NCBI RefSeq assembly: GCF_020184175.1
Contig: NC_065531.1
Span: forward strand, 86,336,604-86,400,603
Direction: 5' to 3'
From: Aphis gossypii
Lineage: Eukaryota; Arthropoda; Insecta; Hemiptera; Aphididae
DNA length: 64,000 nucleotides
Every line of letters begins with the position of its first letter. Position 1 is the first letter of the stretch. Below are positions 1-13,800 of this stretch, piece after piece. The translations under genes and the position numbers were made by a program. Below the pieces are notes generated by a model. It ran no database searches, was not told where the DNA came from, and saw nothing but the letters and a program-made list of their open reading frames with translations.

Positions 1-115
1 TATTTAGGGGATTCTTTTATTGTATTTAAGAATTTAATCCTAATTGAAATTGAACAATTGTAGAATCTGTTCAATAATAGCATCTTTTTAGAATTCAGCT
101 AGAAAAGTCAAGCCC

Positions 116-476
116 AGATTAAGGGGAGAGCCAGGGGGGCCATGTCCCCCAGGCCCACGTGTGTAAAGGGCCCATAGTCTTCTCTGCTTAAAATTACATT
201 AAATGATAATTTGTACATCTTATAGTACCAACAAGAATATTTTAATTTTTTTCTTGTTTGAATTAACAGACTAGAACAAAGCTAGTTTCAGTAACAAAGC
301 TAGAAAAAAAACTTTCAAATACATAAAAATACTTCATTTTATTTGTAAATATGTGTTTTAAAATAAATTTGTTTTATTGTATACTTTTATAATTTAAAAA
401 AATTGTTTTCATTAATGGGGACCCACAACCATGTATTGGTCCCTGGGCCCCTGAAGGTCTTAATCCGGACTTGACT
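116..476. mobile_element. Non-autonomous TIR element (hAT-like MITE)
   Basis: A short inverted repeat bounds about 360 bp. The left end reads agtcaagcccagattaag and the right end, reverse complemented, reads agtcaagtccggattaag, with 2 differences in 18. The ends are G/C-rich against a very AT-rich interior that has no open frame of note. The word 'ccggattaag' resembles ends of hAT-type elements. No clear target-site duplication is visible, so the family is an inference. Confidence 0.5.
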
Positions 477-3170
477 GAGAGGTTACAAACAATTAGAGTA
501 AGGACTTATTATTGGGTATGTTTAATTAAATTATTACTCCTATTAATTTTCTTAATATTAAAAATTACCCCTCCCCAATAGTCCAAAGTTAAAAATTTGT
601 TGAAGTGTTAAGTATAGACTAATATATACAACTTAAAAAAAAAAAAAAATATTAAAGAATTATTTATATTTATAGTTAATTTATAATTTTATTATCAATT
701 TATAAACTTATTACAAATAAACAATAAGAATAGCAATGACACAATACATTTGTACTACATATAGGTACTCGTTACAAAGCACTTAAAATATATTTTAATA
801 TTTAAGTCTAGAATACTTTTCTTGTAAGTATCTTGTATTCTTGTATCTATATAATGGCTAAATTATGGTATTTATATATTTTTTTATTTAAAAACTTATT
901 TATTTAAGTGTCTACCTAATACTTAGTAGACTAGTAGGCTTATAATTTTTATTCTTTTCCATGTTTTTGTGTCTATCTACTCTGTCTTATATTATAAATA
1001 TTAAAAAATTAGGTAAGTATTATTCAATGATTAATGTTTGAATTGGTGGAAATATATATTTTAAGTATCTAATAGAGGATGCAACAGTGCATCATGTAAC
1101 ATTTAAAAGTATATTATAAATATACATTTTTCTTTTCGTGTCGGAAGTATCAATTTTGGAGGTTGCTAAAATTGAAAAATTATTTTAAATGGTAGGAGCA
1201 TGAAATAGGTGTCATACATCCATTTTAAGGGGTTTTAATTATGCAAATTCAACGAATTTTTCAAGAAGAAAATAATTTTTATTTTTAACAATATTTAAAT
1301 GCTAAATATATTTAATAAATTAATATACTTTCTATTATTAAGATTAACTTACAAAGTATAGACCTCGTGTCTTAACTTCAATTGCATATTATAATTGTTA
1401 GTACCTAGCACTATTGCAAGTTGTTGCGTAACGACAAATTTATAATAGGTAACCCAATATTACCTGTATAGAAAAACTACGTATATACGAACACATTATG
1501 GAGTATGTACACCAATTATTTTATTTTATAATAGATATAATATAGATTTGATTTGATTTAATTAAATTGTTTTTATAGAATATGAAGAAGGGATACCTTT
1601 AACGGCTTTATCTATTTGCCGTTTTTTTTGATAAGTTTAACCTAAATAAAATTCGTTTAATAGCGAACAACAATAGTTAACAATATATTTACCGTATATA
1701 TAATTATCATTTACGACTTAACGAGTGTAATTTAGTGAACATTGAACATGTACTGTGATGTTAGGACTTTAGGTCACATTTCGCATTAACTTATTTACTT
1801 ATATTATACTTGATTCATAAATCATAACCTACTATTGTGCACGAACCCATTTTATAAAATAATAAAAAAAGTTTTAAGACTATTGACAATTTTATCAAAT
1901 TTATAATTATAGAATTAGATCTAATTATAAACTAGATATAAGATATTATGTAATATTAATTTTAAAATGAGAAATTTATAAATGGTATTTCCATAGATAG
2001 GTATATGAGTTTCGATAAATAAAGACGACACGGATTCACGGATTATCTAAGTACACAAGATAATTAAAATTATATAAATAACATAAGGTCGAATTTAGGA
2101 GTGACCTTGTGTTCTTGTTATGACTTTATTGACTCGTAATTTGTATAAACTATTTCATATAAACTACTTGATGTTTTTAGTATTGTTTGCTATTTTTTAC
2201 CTACCTATTTCTGCAGTATACTATAAAAAATAGTAATGAGATTGCATCTACTTTGCGACAGTATAACAATAGGTATATCTTTGTTTTTTCAAATATTTTA
2301 ATTGTTAGATATACTTAAATCACAAAGTCAATACTCAATAATTATATAATGCAGAAACGTAGCCAGGATTTGATTATGAGGTGGGCTAAACACTTTTTGC
2401 TTGAGTTATTGAAAATCAAAAACAACAAAAAAATTAATAAACACTTAATAGGTAATACTTTTTTAACTCAAATGTATATTTTTTTTTATTGATTAAAATT
2501 TCCAATTACAAAAATAATACTTAAAACAAAATTATTATAATATTCTATTATACAACTAATAACAAGAAATATATTAGTAAAATTTGTAAGACAATTTCCA
2601 TATTTCAAAACAATATAAAAATATAGCCATTGGGGGAGGCTATAGCTCTTTAGCTCTTTGGCTACACTAGTACGCTACTGATATACCTAATGCATATAAC
2701 TAAATATTATATTCAAAAATTCAAAATTAATTGTCCAATAGCCTGGTAATTTTCAAAATCTAAAGAACATATCAAGGTGAATAAAACATAACATAACATT
2801 ATATTTTATATATTATTTATTATAAATTATTTTACAAGGACAATAATATCTTCTACCAGAGTACCAAACTAGACCGGGTACATTACTTAATAATATTGAG
2901 ATAATAAAGATAATAATAGTAAAAGATAAGAAACAATAACCGATAACAATTGACAACTGACTCCTGTTATCTGTGACACTACAGTGGTTTGTGTCGTTTG
3001 TGAATTTGTGATTATTGTCTACTGTCCAGTGTCCGCACTTCACAGTCCATTGTCCAGTGACTTAAAATTTCTTCTAAAATTTATTTCACAATTTAGTCAT
3101 AAATTCATTAATTGATATTTAGTTTATATATAAAGTATTTATAGATTAAGTACCATTTAATTAAATTACC
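477..3170. other. Intergenic DNA, no gene recognised
   Basis: This stretch is AT-rich with A/T homopolymers and no coding signal that I can support. A degenerate transposon remnant may lie at about 2350-2690: 'cgtagccaggattt' is near its left edge and 'ggctacactagtacgctactg' near its right edge. A minus-strand frame of 76 codons at 2813-3043 contains a hydrophobic stretch. It has no recognisable domain and sits just upstream of a plus-strand first exon, so it is most likely chance. Confidence 0.5.
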
Positions 3171-3236
3171 ATGTCCATATCACAGAATTCTAAAAAGTCA
3201 ACTAATTTATTATCTGTGAACACAGATGATCATCAG
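3171..3236 (+). CDS. Candidate distal alternative first coding exon of UGP
   Basis: An ATG in a good context (attaccATGt) opens 22 codons (MSISQNSKKSTNLL...) and ends exactly in phase 0 at a CAG|GTATAT donor. No following exon of a separate gene is recognisable on this strand before the UGP body. UGP exon 2 at 11894 also begins in phase 0, so splicing to it would give an in-frame protein with a different N-terminus. The intron would be about 8.7 kb. It could instead be the first exon of an unrelated transcript. Assignment is by phase and position only. Confidence 0.4.
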
Positions 3237-6200
3237 GTATATAATTATATTATTATTTTATACATTTTTGACTATATTAAAACTCGAATTACACATATTA
3301 GATACAAAATATCTATACAATCGTAACAGAAGATATTTATAAAATGTAACAAGTAGTTATAATGCTTCTACTATAAAATGTATATTTTAATTGTGTTAGT
3401 TTTTTTAGTAACTAAAGTATCATAATTTTACTTGTATGTAATTTTTAAAAATATTTAGATAAGTGTTATTTAAGAACTCTAAACTAATAAATCCATTAAT
3501 CCTACGTAAAAACATTGGACTCTTTAATTAACTAGATTACTTATGTTTTTTAATCTTATTTTTGTTGACTATGAATGATAGCATTGTCATTGTATAAAGA
3601 TCTGATTTAAAGTACAAAGTCTAATATTATATTTTTCTAGGTTTTAAAGCATTCCCAATAAATTATGGCTAATTATAACATAATATAATTTATAAAATTA
3701 TCAATATATTTATTTATTAATTATTATACTTGTTTATTACTTCTTTGTTATAAGCTAAAAATAATTTCAGTAGTACCTAACCTAGGTAATATATATGTTT
3801 AAAGATAGGTAGTTTGTTAGAATGGTGGAATATAAAGATAGAAAAAGTTACAAATCCAATTTTAATTAATAAATTATATAAAACTGTTTATCTACAACAT
3901 TTTCCTTAAAATTATCTGGACATACAATATTTAGCCCTTCTATTTTAAATATATATAATGCTTTTAAAATTTAACATCTAGGAAAATTACCAATATCCCA
4001 GTGTACACATTTAATCATACACTTTACACAGACTTGCATCTAAAAAATGTACTTGAAGATGCAAAAATCTATTATAAGAGGTTTCATTTATGTCTTAACT
4101 CACACTCTAATCTTCTTATTCAAAGCTTAGCAACTTCAGCTTACCCCAGTAATTCATCTAGGCGCATTTAGCTGAATTGGTGTATAGCCCAACTAAAATA
4201 ACTCAATCAAAAGTATAATAATAAAAAAAAAAATGTAAACATTTACACTTATGTCACTACTAAGTAGATTTTTTTTGTCATCCTCTTCATGTGTTTTATT
4301 GTTTCTACTCTTATAGGTGTGTTATTGTATTAATTAAATTGAGTTTAGATTGTGTGTTACTTCTATAAATAAAAAATAATTTAATACATAGATAATGGAT
4401 GCTAATTATTTATATCTAGTTATTTCATCTATACTGATTATTTCAACAATTCAAAAATAATATTTTATTAATATGTGACAACTTATTGTGACATTATAAT
4501 ATTAACCCTTAAATAGATCCACTAATATTACTATAGTTAATAAGAAATACGTACTATACATATGCTTAATATATTATGATAAGCTGTAGCTTATAGGACA
4601 ATATCTTCATCTGAACATAGTTATTTTGTCTATTGCCATTACATAATTTGGATGTATCATTTAAGCATTTGATTTAAGTGCAGAAAAAATCAGTCATTAA
4701 TGTTATTAGTTAACTATTAATTCAAATTACACAAATACAATCAAATTATAATTAAAAAATTAAGTAAGGTTAGTCTGTGTAAAATTGTTTAGATAATTGA
4801 ATGATAAGGGCAACTTACTGGAAAACAATATTATGTAGTCAAATGATATGTATATTAGTATTAGCTTGTAAACATTTTAAATGGTGGTAGTTGATCGGTA
4901 ATAAATGTAGATCATTAAATTCTTTTATCAAGATATATATTTTTGATGATTCCGTATCTTTGTATGTAAGAATACCAGTATGTGTGTATGATGTATATAC
5001 CATTGTCACAATATTTATCAATTACTGAAAAAGTGCCTTTATATCTGTAAGAGAATTTACATTTTTTAATCTTAAATAAAAAAAATATGATTAAATTTTT
5101 TTATTATTGCACGTGTATCTCATGTGACTCCTTAACAAGTCTAATCTATGTTTAATAATTAATAATGTAGAATGTTGTATTGTTTTGATATTATTATTAT
5201 ATTATTAGTTTAAAAGTGTTCTTTCAAGTTCAATTAGAGTAGGTACAATAAAAATGAAAGTGTATTAAGTTGTTTTTTTCTTGACAAAACATTCCTGGAA
5301 AGCTAAAATTTATGGTAACTTTTTTTTACTGTAATTTAATTCTATGAATATCTAAACAATTACAAAATAATATTAATTAAGAAATAATAATCATGTCTCA
5401 TTTACATTCTTTATGATTTGAAAAAGTAACAATTAGTAAATAAACCATCAAGATGAAGAAGGTAAAGTAGTTTATTTGAAAATTTTAATCTCAATTGGTT
5501 AATAAAAATTACCAGTTAAAATATTCAACAAAATAATTTGTGCTTGTAAACTACATGAGGACATAAGCAAATATGATGGCAAAATAATATAATAATGTAT
5601 ACAATACTTGTACAACAAGTATTTACATGAATGATATGAGGAGGGAGGCTGTTAAATGATAGAACCCAACGGTGGTAGGTAGAATATTAGTTAAGATTAT
5701 CAACTTGGGATTCATTTTAGTGACTAAAATGATAATTTCAGAAATTTAACTAGTTTAAAATATCTTTTGTTATTATTTTTTAAGTTTTTACTTTTTTGAA
5801 TGACACCATACATTTCTAATTTCATATTCCGAAGCTGAATATTATTAAAAGTATTTCAATCAATAAACATTAAATTTTAATAAAAAATTAATGTGACTTA
5901 AAAATAATGCGGTTTATCAAATCTAGCGTTGTCACTTTAAAATTAAAGTAGACTATGTTACAAATTTAAATTTTCTTATATTTTAATGAGATATACATAA
6001 AAAATATAAAATTACGAATGAATTAATATTTAATGTACTTAAATTTAAAATTCAAGTTGGGACGGATCAACCTAATAGATCGATTTGAAACTTTTACTTT
6101 TAATAGATCATTTATTTATGCATAAACTCAAATTCGGCGGTTGAGACTAACAAAAATGTAAAAAAAAAAAAAAATGTTTTTAATTACATTCTAATGTATC

Positions 6201-9200
6201 TATATCTTTTTCATATTAATAATAAATTCTAAATGATTGTTTTTGAGGTATTTTAGACATTTTAATTTGGAACATTTTATAACGAAGATTTATTATAACT
6301 TGTAAATTAAAACTATCAAAATATAAATACTCTAGAATATATGAATACTTAGTCGTTGAAAAATAAAAACAGGTAACTTAACCTTGAATGTTTAAATATA
6401 TCAATTTAATGAAATAACAACTATATTATAACTGTAGTAGGTAGTTGAAACACGCCATTTTATATAAGGGGACTACTGCAATGTTAAGGATCTTAATTTC
6501 CTCTATTTGTCCAAGGTTTTAAAGTTATTCCAATATTTTAAATTAATTATTTGTAATTTGTATTTATTTTTAGTTCTTAGAAATAAATGTATTGATTCTA
6601 TTCAGATTTTCTTCATTACATTTTATGATGTTATTACTTATATTTTATAAATTATAAAAGATTTTTAAGTATAAATTAAATAAATTAAATTTTCAGAGTT
6701 ATAGCACTAATGTATTCGTAGTAAAAATTTAACTTAAATTTTAAATGATTTTCTTATTATAAAATATAATAATGAATAATGCTAGTGTAATAATAGTTTT
6801 ATTTATGAGTTTTAAAAACATTTATGACAAATAATATGTTAGAATCGTCATCAATTCGAGTAATTTAATTCGTTTTCATAATTATTTCACGTAAACTATA
6901 ATTTATTAGAAAAATTATTTATGAATTATAATACTAACTATATCACCCGATTACATGTTTTCTTCATTTATTTATTTTTACGCGATGCATTATCATATAA
7001 AATTTCTTAAATTTTATGTAGCATTATATAGAAAATACAAATTAGTAATTACTTATTATTAGTGAATAGTTCGATATAATCTATTAATAATATTATTAAT
7101 AAAAAATAAATTAGACTATCACGAATATTTTTTGTATGAACCGACTGAATTTCGTTACACCTTCGTATCACTTGACGTATTTATTAGTAACATCACTAAA
7201 TATTAGGAGTGCATTTTATATAAAATATAGCCAATATGGGGTTTTGGCACCGGTCCAATGTGTGACCTACAACTGATAATTGACCTATCCTTGTCTTTGC
7301 TGGGCTAATGTGCGACCTACACCCGAGTGACAATGTGTGTTTTTTCTCTATGATATGGGGGAAATTCTTCGTTGGTTAAAAAGCTTGAAATTTTAATACT
7401 ATAAAAAAAATAGGGTCCTCTCATGTTGATATGCACGAATTTTATTTATAAGTTTTGAAATTCAAATTTCACAACAATTTGCAAATAATGTTGTAGTTAA
7501 AAATTTATTAAATGTTCAATTTGTACAGCATATGGTTAAAAATGTAATACAAGGTTTCTCATTATTCATATTTGATAAGGAATTTATACTGTTACCAAAA
7601 AATCTTGAAAGTTATATAAACACAGTTTTTTTTACAGATATTTTCAATTTAAATTTAGACGAAATTAGATAGATAAAAATATTTACTGTCATAAAATATT
7701 TTTTATTGAAATTTTTATTTATGTCTTGTACTAATATTTTTACATTTTTTTAAAAAAAATTTCAACTGTAATTGAATAATTTTGTATTATTTGGGAAATT
7801 TAGTATAAAGTAATTATATCTGTTGATTAAATTTAAAGTCGGTACCAGATCCTACATTTCCAAGGGTTAGGTCAAAATATTTAAAATTATTTTATTATTT
7901 ATGTGGAACAGTTGTTTTAAGGTAAGCCATCCTTAGTCATTATTTTAATGTAACTTAGTTAACCCTAGATCTTTTCTGTTAGAACTTAGGGACAAATTAT
8001 AAAAAAGGCTCTAATAGTCAAATTTGAATCAAACATTTTTTCAGCGTCTCAAATAAGAGTTTTTTTCCAAATCAATATTTAAGTGGTCGGAAAATATTTC
8101 ACGTTTTGCACATTTAGGTAAAATAAGATTGGATATTTCTTCATGAATAGATATTATTTTGCGTTAAAGTTGACAGTACGTAGTACGAGTAGTTAAATAA
8201 TATATTATCATAGTATCATACTATTAAGAATCATTTTTTTGAACCTGTATAGCGTACATTTGTAAAAAAAAAATGTTACACTAATTTTTAAATTACCATT
8301 ATAATATCACGTTTTGGCCTCTGTTAAAATGTTGTAAGTTGTCATTTTCTGCACATTATTATTTTTTCGCCGGTCGTTAACTTATTATCTGCCAACAAAA
8401 TCTGCCGTCTAAAAACTAAATCGTCTAAATTCCAGTCACTTGAAGTTTAAAGTTAAAAAAATGTTAGTTACAGCTTTGATTGTTGAATAGATTATTAGTT
8501 TAATAGCTGATTATTTTATAATAGTTGGTTACAGTATTTACCTTCTATAACTATATTCTTTATAGTTTATACATTTAAATACAGGATTATTGGTATATAG
8601 TTCGTTGATTTCTAATTATTCATTTACATCAATTTCTTTGGATAAATAGAGACAATAGAGCTTTGGTGGGTATTTTACTTCCGAAAATAACTGACTAGAT
8701 TTGTCATAGGTTCCTTTCGATTATGATTTAATTTCTTTTTTGAAGTGTTAAAGGATTGGTATTTTATTATTCCCCGTATAGTTGAGTACCTACAATTATA
8801 ATTAGAGTTTACTAACTCTAATAATGAAAACAGTATTCTTGGGCAATTATACTTGGTTTTCATATTAAATTTCCGCCATTGAAACCACCCATAATACTAT
8901 TTTAGTGTTTTTTTCATTCACTTTTGAGATTTCTACTATTTTATTTTTACATTTAATTGAAATTACATTTAATAAGCTATAGCGTAAATTACAGGGGAAC
9001 TTATTAACTAACAAAATATCGAACTATGCTGAAAAAGATGACAACTGTATAGTCACAAATACTGAAATACCTGGTATTATTCAAAATCTTAAACTTTATT
9101 AACTGCATAGGATATAATATGACGTACTGTTTGAGTTAAATTAATTTAACCTAACCTTCATGTAACTTGGGCAATTTTTATGAGGGGAGGCAAACTTTAT

Positions 9201-10194
9201 CTTATGTCTATAAACCATATATTTAATGATTCTCAGAAACTAGGAGTATCTAATTAATACGTTTAACAAAATATCAAGGGGGGCAGTTGGCCCCTATCAT
9301 CTCTCTTAGTTTATGGTTATGCTAGCCTATGAGTTAAACTTGAGAAATCAGATTATTAAGATAAAAGTAATAGGAGTTAATTAAAAAAGTCTAGCTGTGT
9401 TCAAAGTCTAAAAAACTAGTTACAAATTTGTGATTTGTAATAAGTATGTGATATTGCCGATTTTGGTATCTATATGATTATTTGTTAATTCTATCAGGTA
9501 CATTTTTAACTAAAATGTGTATTATATTAATGTATACTAATTGGAATGTTGATTATGCAAGTATGCAACACATAATATTTAAATTCATTGAACATTTAAA
9601 CTTTTTATTATGAACTTTTTTCCAAAAACATTTTTGTATTCTACTAAATTTAATACATACATTATAGTACAGTATACTGACTCTTCAATGCCGAGGTGCA
9701 CTTATAAAGTTTGAGCAAAGCAAAGCGGTTATCTACTTTCCCCTTTTTAATTAAAATTAAATTTTTGATGTTTATTAATATTAAATAAAATAAATTAATA
9801 CTCATTTATACATAATAATGTATTAACGCATTAACTTGTCATTCGTCTTGCTAAGAGCCCAAAATTATTTTAGTCGCCACCTAAAATTCAGGTTTAGCAT
9901 GCCTATGCATATTTTTGTTACATGACTGTAATTTATTCTTTACCTATGTAAATTTACCGCATCCATGTTTGCAGTAATTTATATAAATACTGTTTTTTGT
10001 TTATTTATTTTCAATAATAAAAATTAAATTTGTGTTGAAAGTTCTACGCATCGTAGCAACACAATTATTCTATAAAATTAATTTTTGTTATTTATATTAT
10101 ATTTTGTGTTGGTACATATTTTAATTGTAATTTATACAATTTGTATTTAAATCTAGTTTTTATTCTTTATTAAAAAGTATAATTGTACTAAATA
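3237..10194. other. Long non-coding stretch (distal UGP intron or intergenic)
   Basis: About 7 kb of AT-rich DNA holds no supported gene. Visible pieces are a short direct repeat of the type aatgtgYgacctac near 7256-7310, a half copy of a dispersed palindromic repeat at 5814-5848 (two further arms lie at 34.3-34.5 kb), and G-rich transposon scraps near 9180-9300 and 9690-9730. The 62-codon minus frame at 8675-8863 has no recognisable features. Confidence 0.5.
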
Positions 10195-10266
10195 ATGACT
10201 GAATATTATAAACAATTTGTTTTGGGTTGTCAAAGTTTTAATCAATTAAGTCATTATGATGAAAAG
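10195..10266 (+). CDS. UGP: Alternative first coding exon of UGP
   Basis: An ATG opens 24 codons (MTEYYKQFVLGCQSF...) and ends in phase 0 at AAG|GTAAGA, a near-consensus donor. It lies 600 bp upstream of a second phase-0 first exon at 10867. Both can join UGP exon 2 at 11894 (PKGHSRVPSS...) without changing frame. Alternative N-termini are known for this enzyme in animals. That this exon belongs to UGP is inferred from phase, strand and proximity. Confidence 0.6.
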
Positions 10267-10866
10267 GTAAGAATTCTCATAAAATATAAAAAGCAGGTAG
10301 GTAGTAGGTAAAAATAAAACGTTTTATTATTATATTTTTATAAATATTGTACCTAACCATCGATGATTCTAGAATATAGATATGGTTATTTTTAATTATT
10401 TTTATTAAAATTCATTTCCATGTTACAAAATACTATTTATTCAAAGACGTCATTTTTTCATTATTATTCATGACGTTGCGGTCGATTAGTAGTGGAACTA
10501 TGGATAGATAAATATTAGATAACACTAATATAACATTGGTAATTGAAATATTGATAGCAATGAAATGAATAGACTTATATAGCTGCTGACAGTAATACAA
10601 TTTAAAAATCATTGAAGGAAAGAAAAAAAACGTTTAACGATGTAGTACAAATATATTATTATTGAGAGCTTTCGATCGACACGGTACAATTGCGTTTTGC
10701 AGATTAGATAAAGGCTGTAGAAATATTACATGAGTTAGCTGTATAAAAACTGGTTTTATGAGTGAGGGAAGGCCAGTTTATGTTGTGTTCTTAGTGACGG
10801 ATGTTCGTTTAACGTTGTTGGTATTTGACTAAAGTAAAATAAATATTGTAAAATTCTGTTAGAAAA

Positions 10867-13800
10867 ATGGTCGAGGAAACAAATGTTGGATACTCGGGAA
10901 TAAATATTTCCACGAATGTCGTTAAGGTAATTTTTATTACATTAATTTGCATGTTTTTTAAATTTTGTTTATTTACTTGTTATTTTTTTTTATATTAATT
11001 AATTTAAATGATAGTTTAAATATTTACCTAATACAAAAATAAAATTTGAAGAAATATGATGAAATTTTTGGTGAATATTGTATCACATTTTTAAGTTGAT
11101 GAAAATTACTTTACTTTATATTTTAATAATAATTATATTGTTCTATTGTATAATGTGTTGATGGAATTTTAAATTAGTTCTTTTCATGGATTATTTTAAT
11201 TTTAATTTTTATTATTTACTGCATGACAAATTATAATAGTATGTACCTATCTACTTTATAGCTGATGTTATAATTTAACATTGTATGATTTATATTCAAT
11301 GTTGGATTAACATACCTAATAATAGTAATTTATATATCGGGTAATTCAAATTAAAAATGTAATTATAGAATTATAATTTACATTTAGGTAACTAAAGAAT
11401 TTTAATAAAATTTTAAAAATAAAACAAAATATTGTATTTTGTTTTTAACTTTAATTATTACACATTATTTTATTAAATTAATATTTGAACTAAAATTTCT
11501 ATGGATTTAGAATAAAATATGTTTATTTATTAGGAGTCCATATAGCATTTATTATGTATTAAGTGGGCAATACTGGAAATTATTAAAATTAGCATTATAT
11601 TTATTGTTCTATTATTATATATTACTTAAAATTAATTAAAAGTTGGTATTTTAAAAAAATGTATAGTTTATGCACATCTTTTTTTTTATTTTGAAAACTA
11701 TAATAAATTAGTTTTTGATTGTTTTGCTTTAAAAAAAAAAAATTGAAAATAAAACACATAAATGACTTTATTTTAAGCGTAATATTTATTGTGAATAGTA
11801 TTATGAGTGTCCAATATTTATATAGTATGTATTAACGCATCACTATTTAAATTATATTTTATTTATTTCTATATTTTTAATTTTTATTTACAGCCAAAAG
11901 GACACTCTCGTGTACCTTCAAGTACAGACTTGAAAGAGTTTAAAGAAGTTACCCAACGTGATTCATTGGTACAACTCGAAAAAGAAATGGCCTCTTTGCT
12001 TGCAACTACACCTGATGATAAAAAAGACTTAGCGAAATCTCAATTTACAGCATTTTCACGTCTATTTCAACGTTTTCTAGAAGAATCTGGCCCATCAGTT
12101 GATTGGGACAAGATTGAAAAATTGCCTGCTGATGCTGTAAGTGTATACCTACATATATAACATAAATAAAATATATATTTCAATTTGTATTGACGACCTA
12201 ATCTTTGACCTACAGATAATTTTTCGTTTTTTTTTTTTTTTTTATCTAATTTATATTTGTTTAATTGACTTTATTAACATTCAATGTATAATTTTTTTCG
12301 TTTAACTATGGAAACAAAACAACTTATACATTAAAAAGATAAAATATATTTTGAAATTGTTAGTATTTTGTTCTTATAGAAATTGATTATTAAATCATTA
12401 TATAATTATCTGGAAATAAATAAAATTTAACCTACGAATAAGTTATTACAAAAAAAAAAAAAATAATTTTTATAATTATATGGATCTTAGAAATAAAATA
12501 TAACTGTTTAACTAAATAAAAATCAGTATAATGATATCATTATATCTTTGAAAGAATAAAAATAATCAAATGTATTACTAAACTTAGTATTAAACATTAA
12601 CGGAAGTTAAATAATATAATTAATACAAAATGTTTAATCCATTTAATATTATCATCTTATACAACAGTACATTTTTATGAGGTGGTTACTTATATAGTTA
12701 TTATTGTTTCCCCAAGAAATATATATTACCTTGAAATTGGATTAAATGTAACCTATAGACATATTTATTGAACATTTTTTTTTTAATACATTGTACTTAA
12801 TGTTATTTAGATACGAGATTACGAAACTTTATCAACACCAAGTCCTAATGATATTCATTCAAAGCTCGAAAAACTGGTGGTAGTTAAGCTTAATGGAGGT
12901 CTAGGTACATCCATGGGGTGCCGTGGTCCAAAATCTGTTATACAAGTTAGAAATGATCTTACCTTTCTTGATTTAACAGTTCAACAAATTGAGGTAAGTA
13001 ATTATTAAAATTTCGTTTTAATAATATTCATTCTTACATTTTTTTGCAGCACTTAAATAAAAAATACAATGTCAATGTACCATTGGTTTTAATGAACTCT
13101 TTTAATACGGATAAAGATACTGAACAAATCATTCGTAAATATAAAGGACTTCAGGTCGAGATATATACATTTAACCAAAGCTGTTTTCCTAGAGTATCTA
13201 AAGAATCACTTTTACCAATTGCACGAGACTGTGATATTGAAGGCAACATTGAAGCGTTAGTTGGATAAATAATATCAACATTTAATTTTGTAGGACTAAA
13301 AATGATTTATTTTTTGTTTTAGATGGTATCCTCCAGGTCACGGAGATTTCTATGATAGTTTTAAAAATTCAGGATTATTGAAAAAGTTTATTGATAGTGT
13401 AAGTTTTTTTAAATTTGTATTAGAATATAGAAGGATATCATTTACATGAAATACAATTGTTATCTCAGTTAAATACATTCTAGCTGTGATACCAAAACTG
13501 TTATTTATATCATTAAATTAGTAGAAAAGTAGTTAAAATTAAGGAAATATAGAATTAGGATAATAATATTGTGTTTTACAGAGTATTTCTTTTGATAGTT
13601 AAACGTATATTGAAGAAGTTAATTGAAATAAAGTTTACTAGTTACTATACTTAATTTAAAATAAGACGGTGACCCGTCAGCAACCAGTTTTTATCCGAGA
13701 TGGTCAGACGCTTAGTCCTCACCTAGTCAAACAATTCCAATTGAGTATGTTAGCGCTGTGGAAGGAGGCCCACACCCATGCGCACAACTTGGTCGCTGAG

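Noticed and set aside
2813..3043. 76-codon minus-strand frame with a hydrophobic stretch
   Set aside because: No homology or splice context; Ile-rich hydrophobic frames arise easily in AT-rich DNA.
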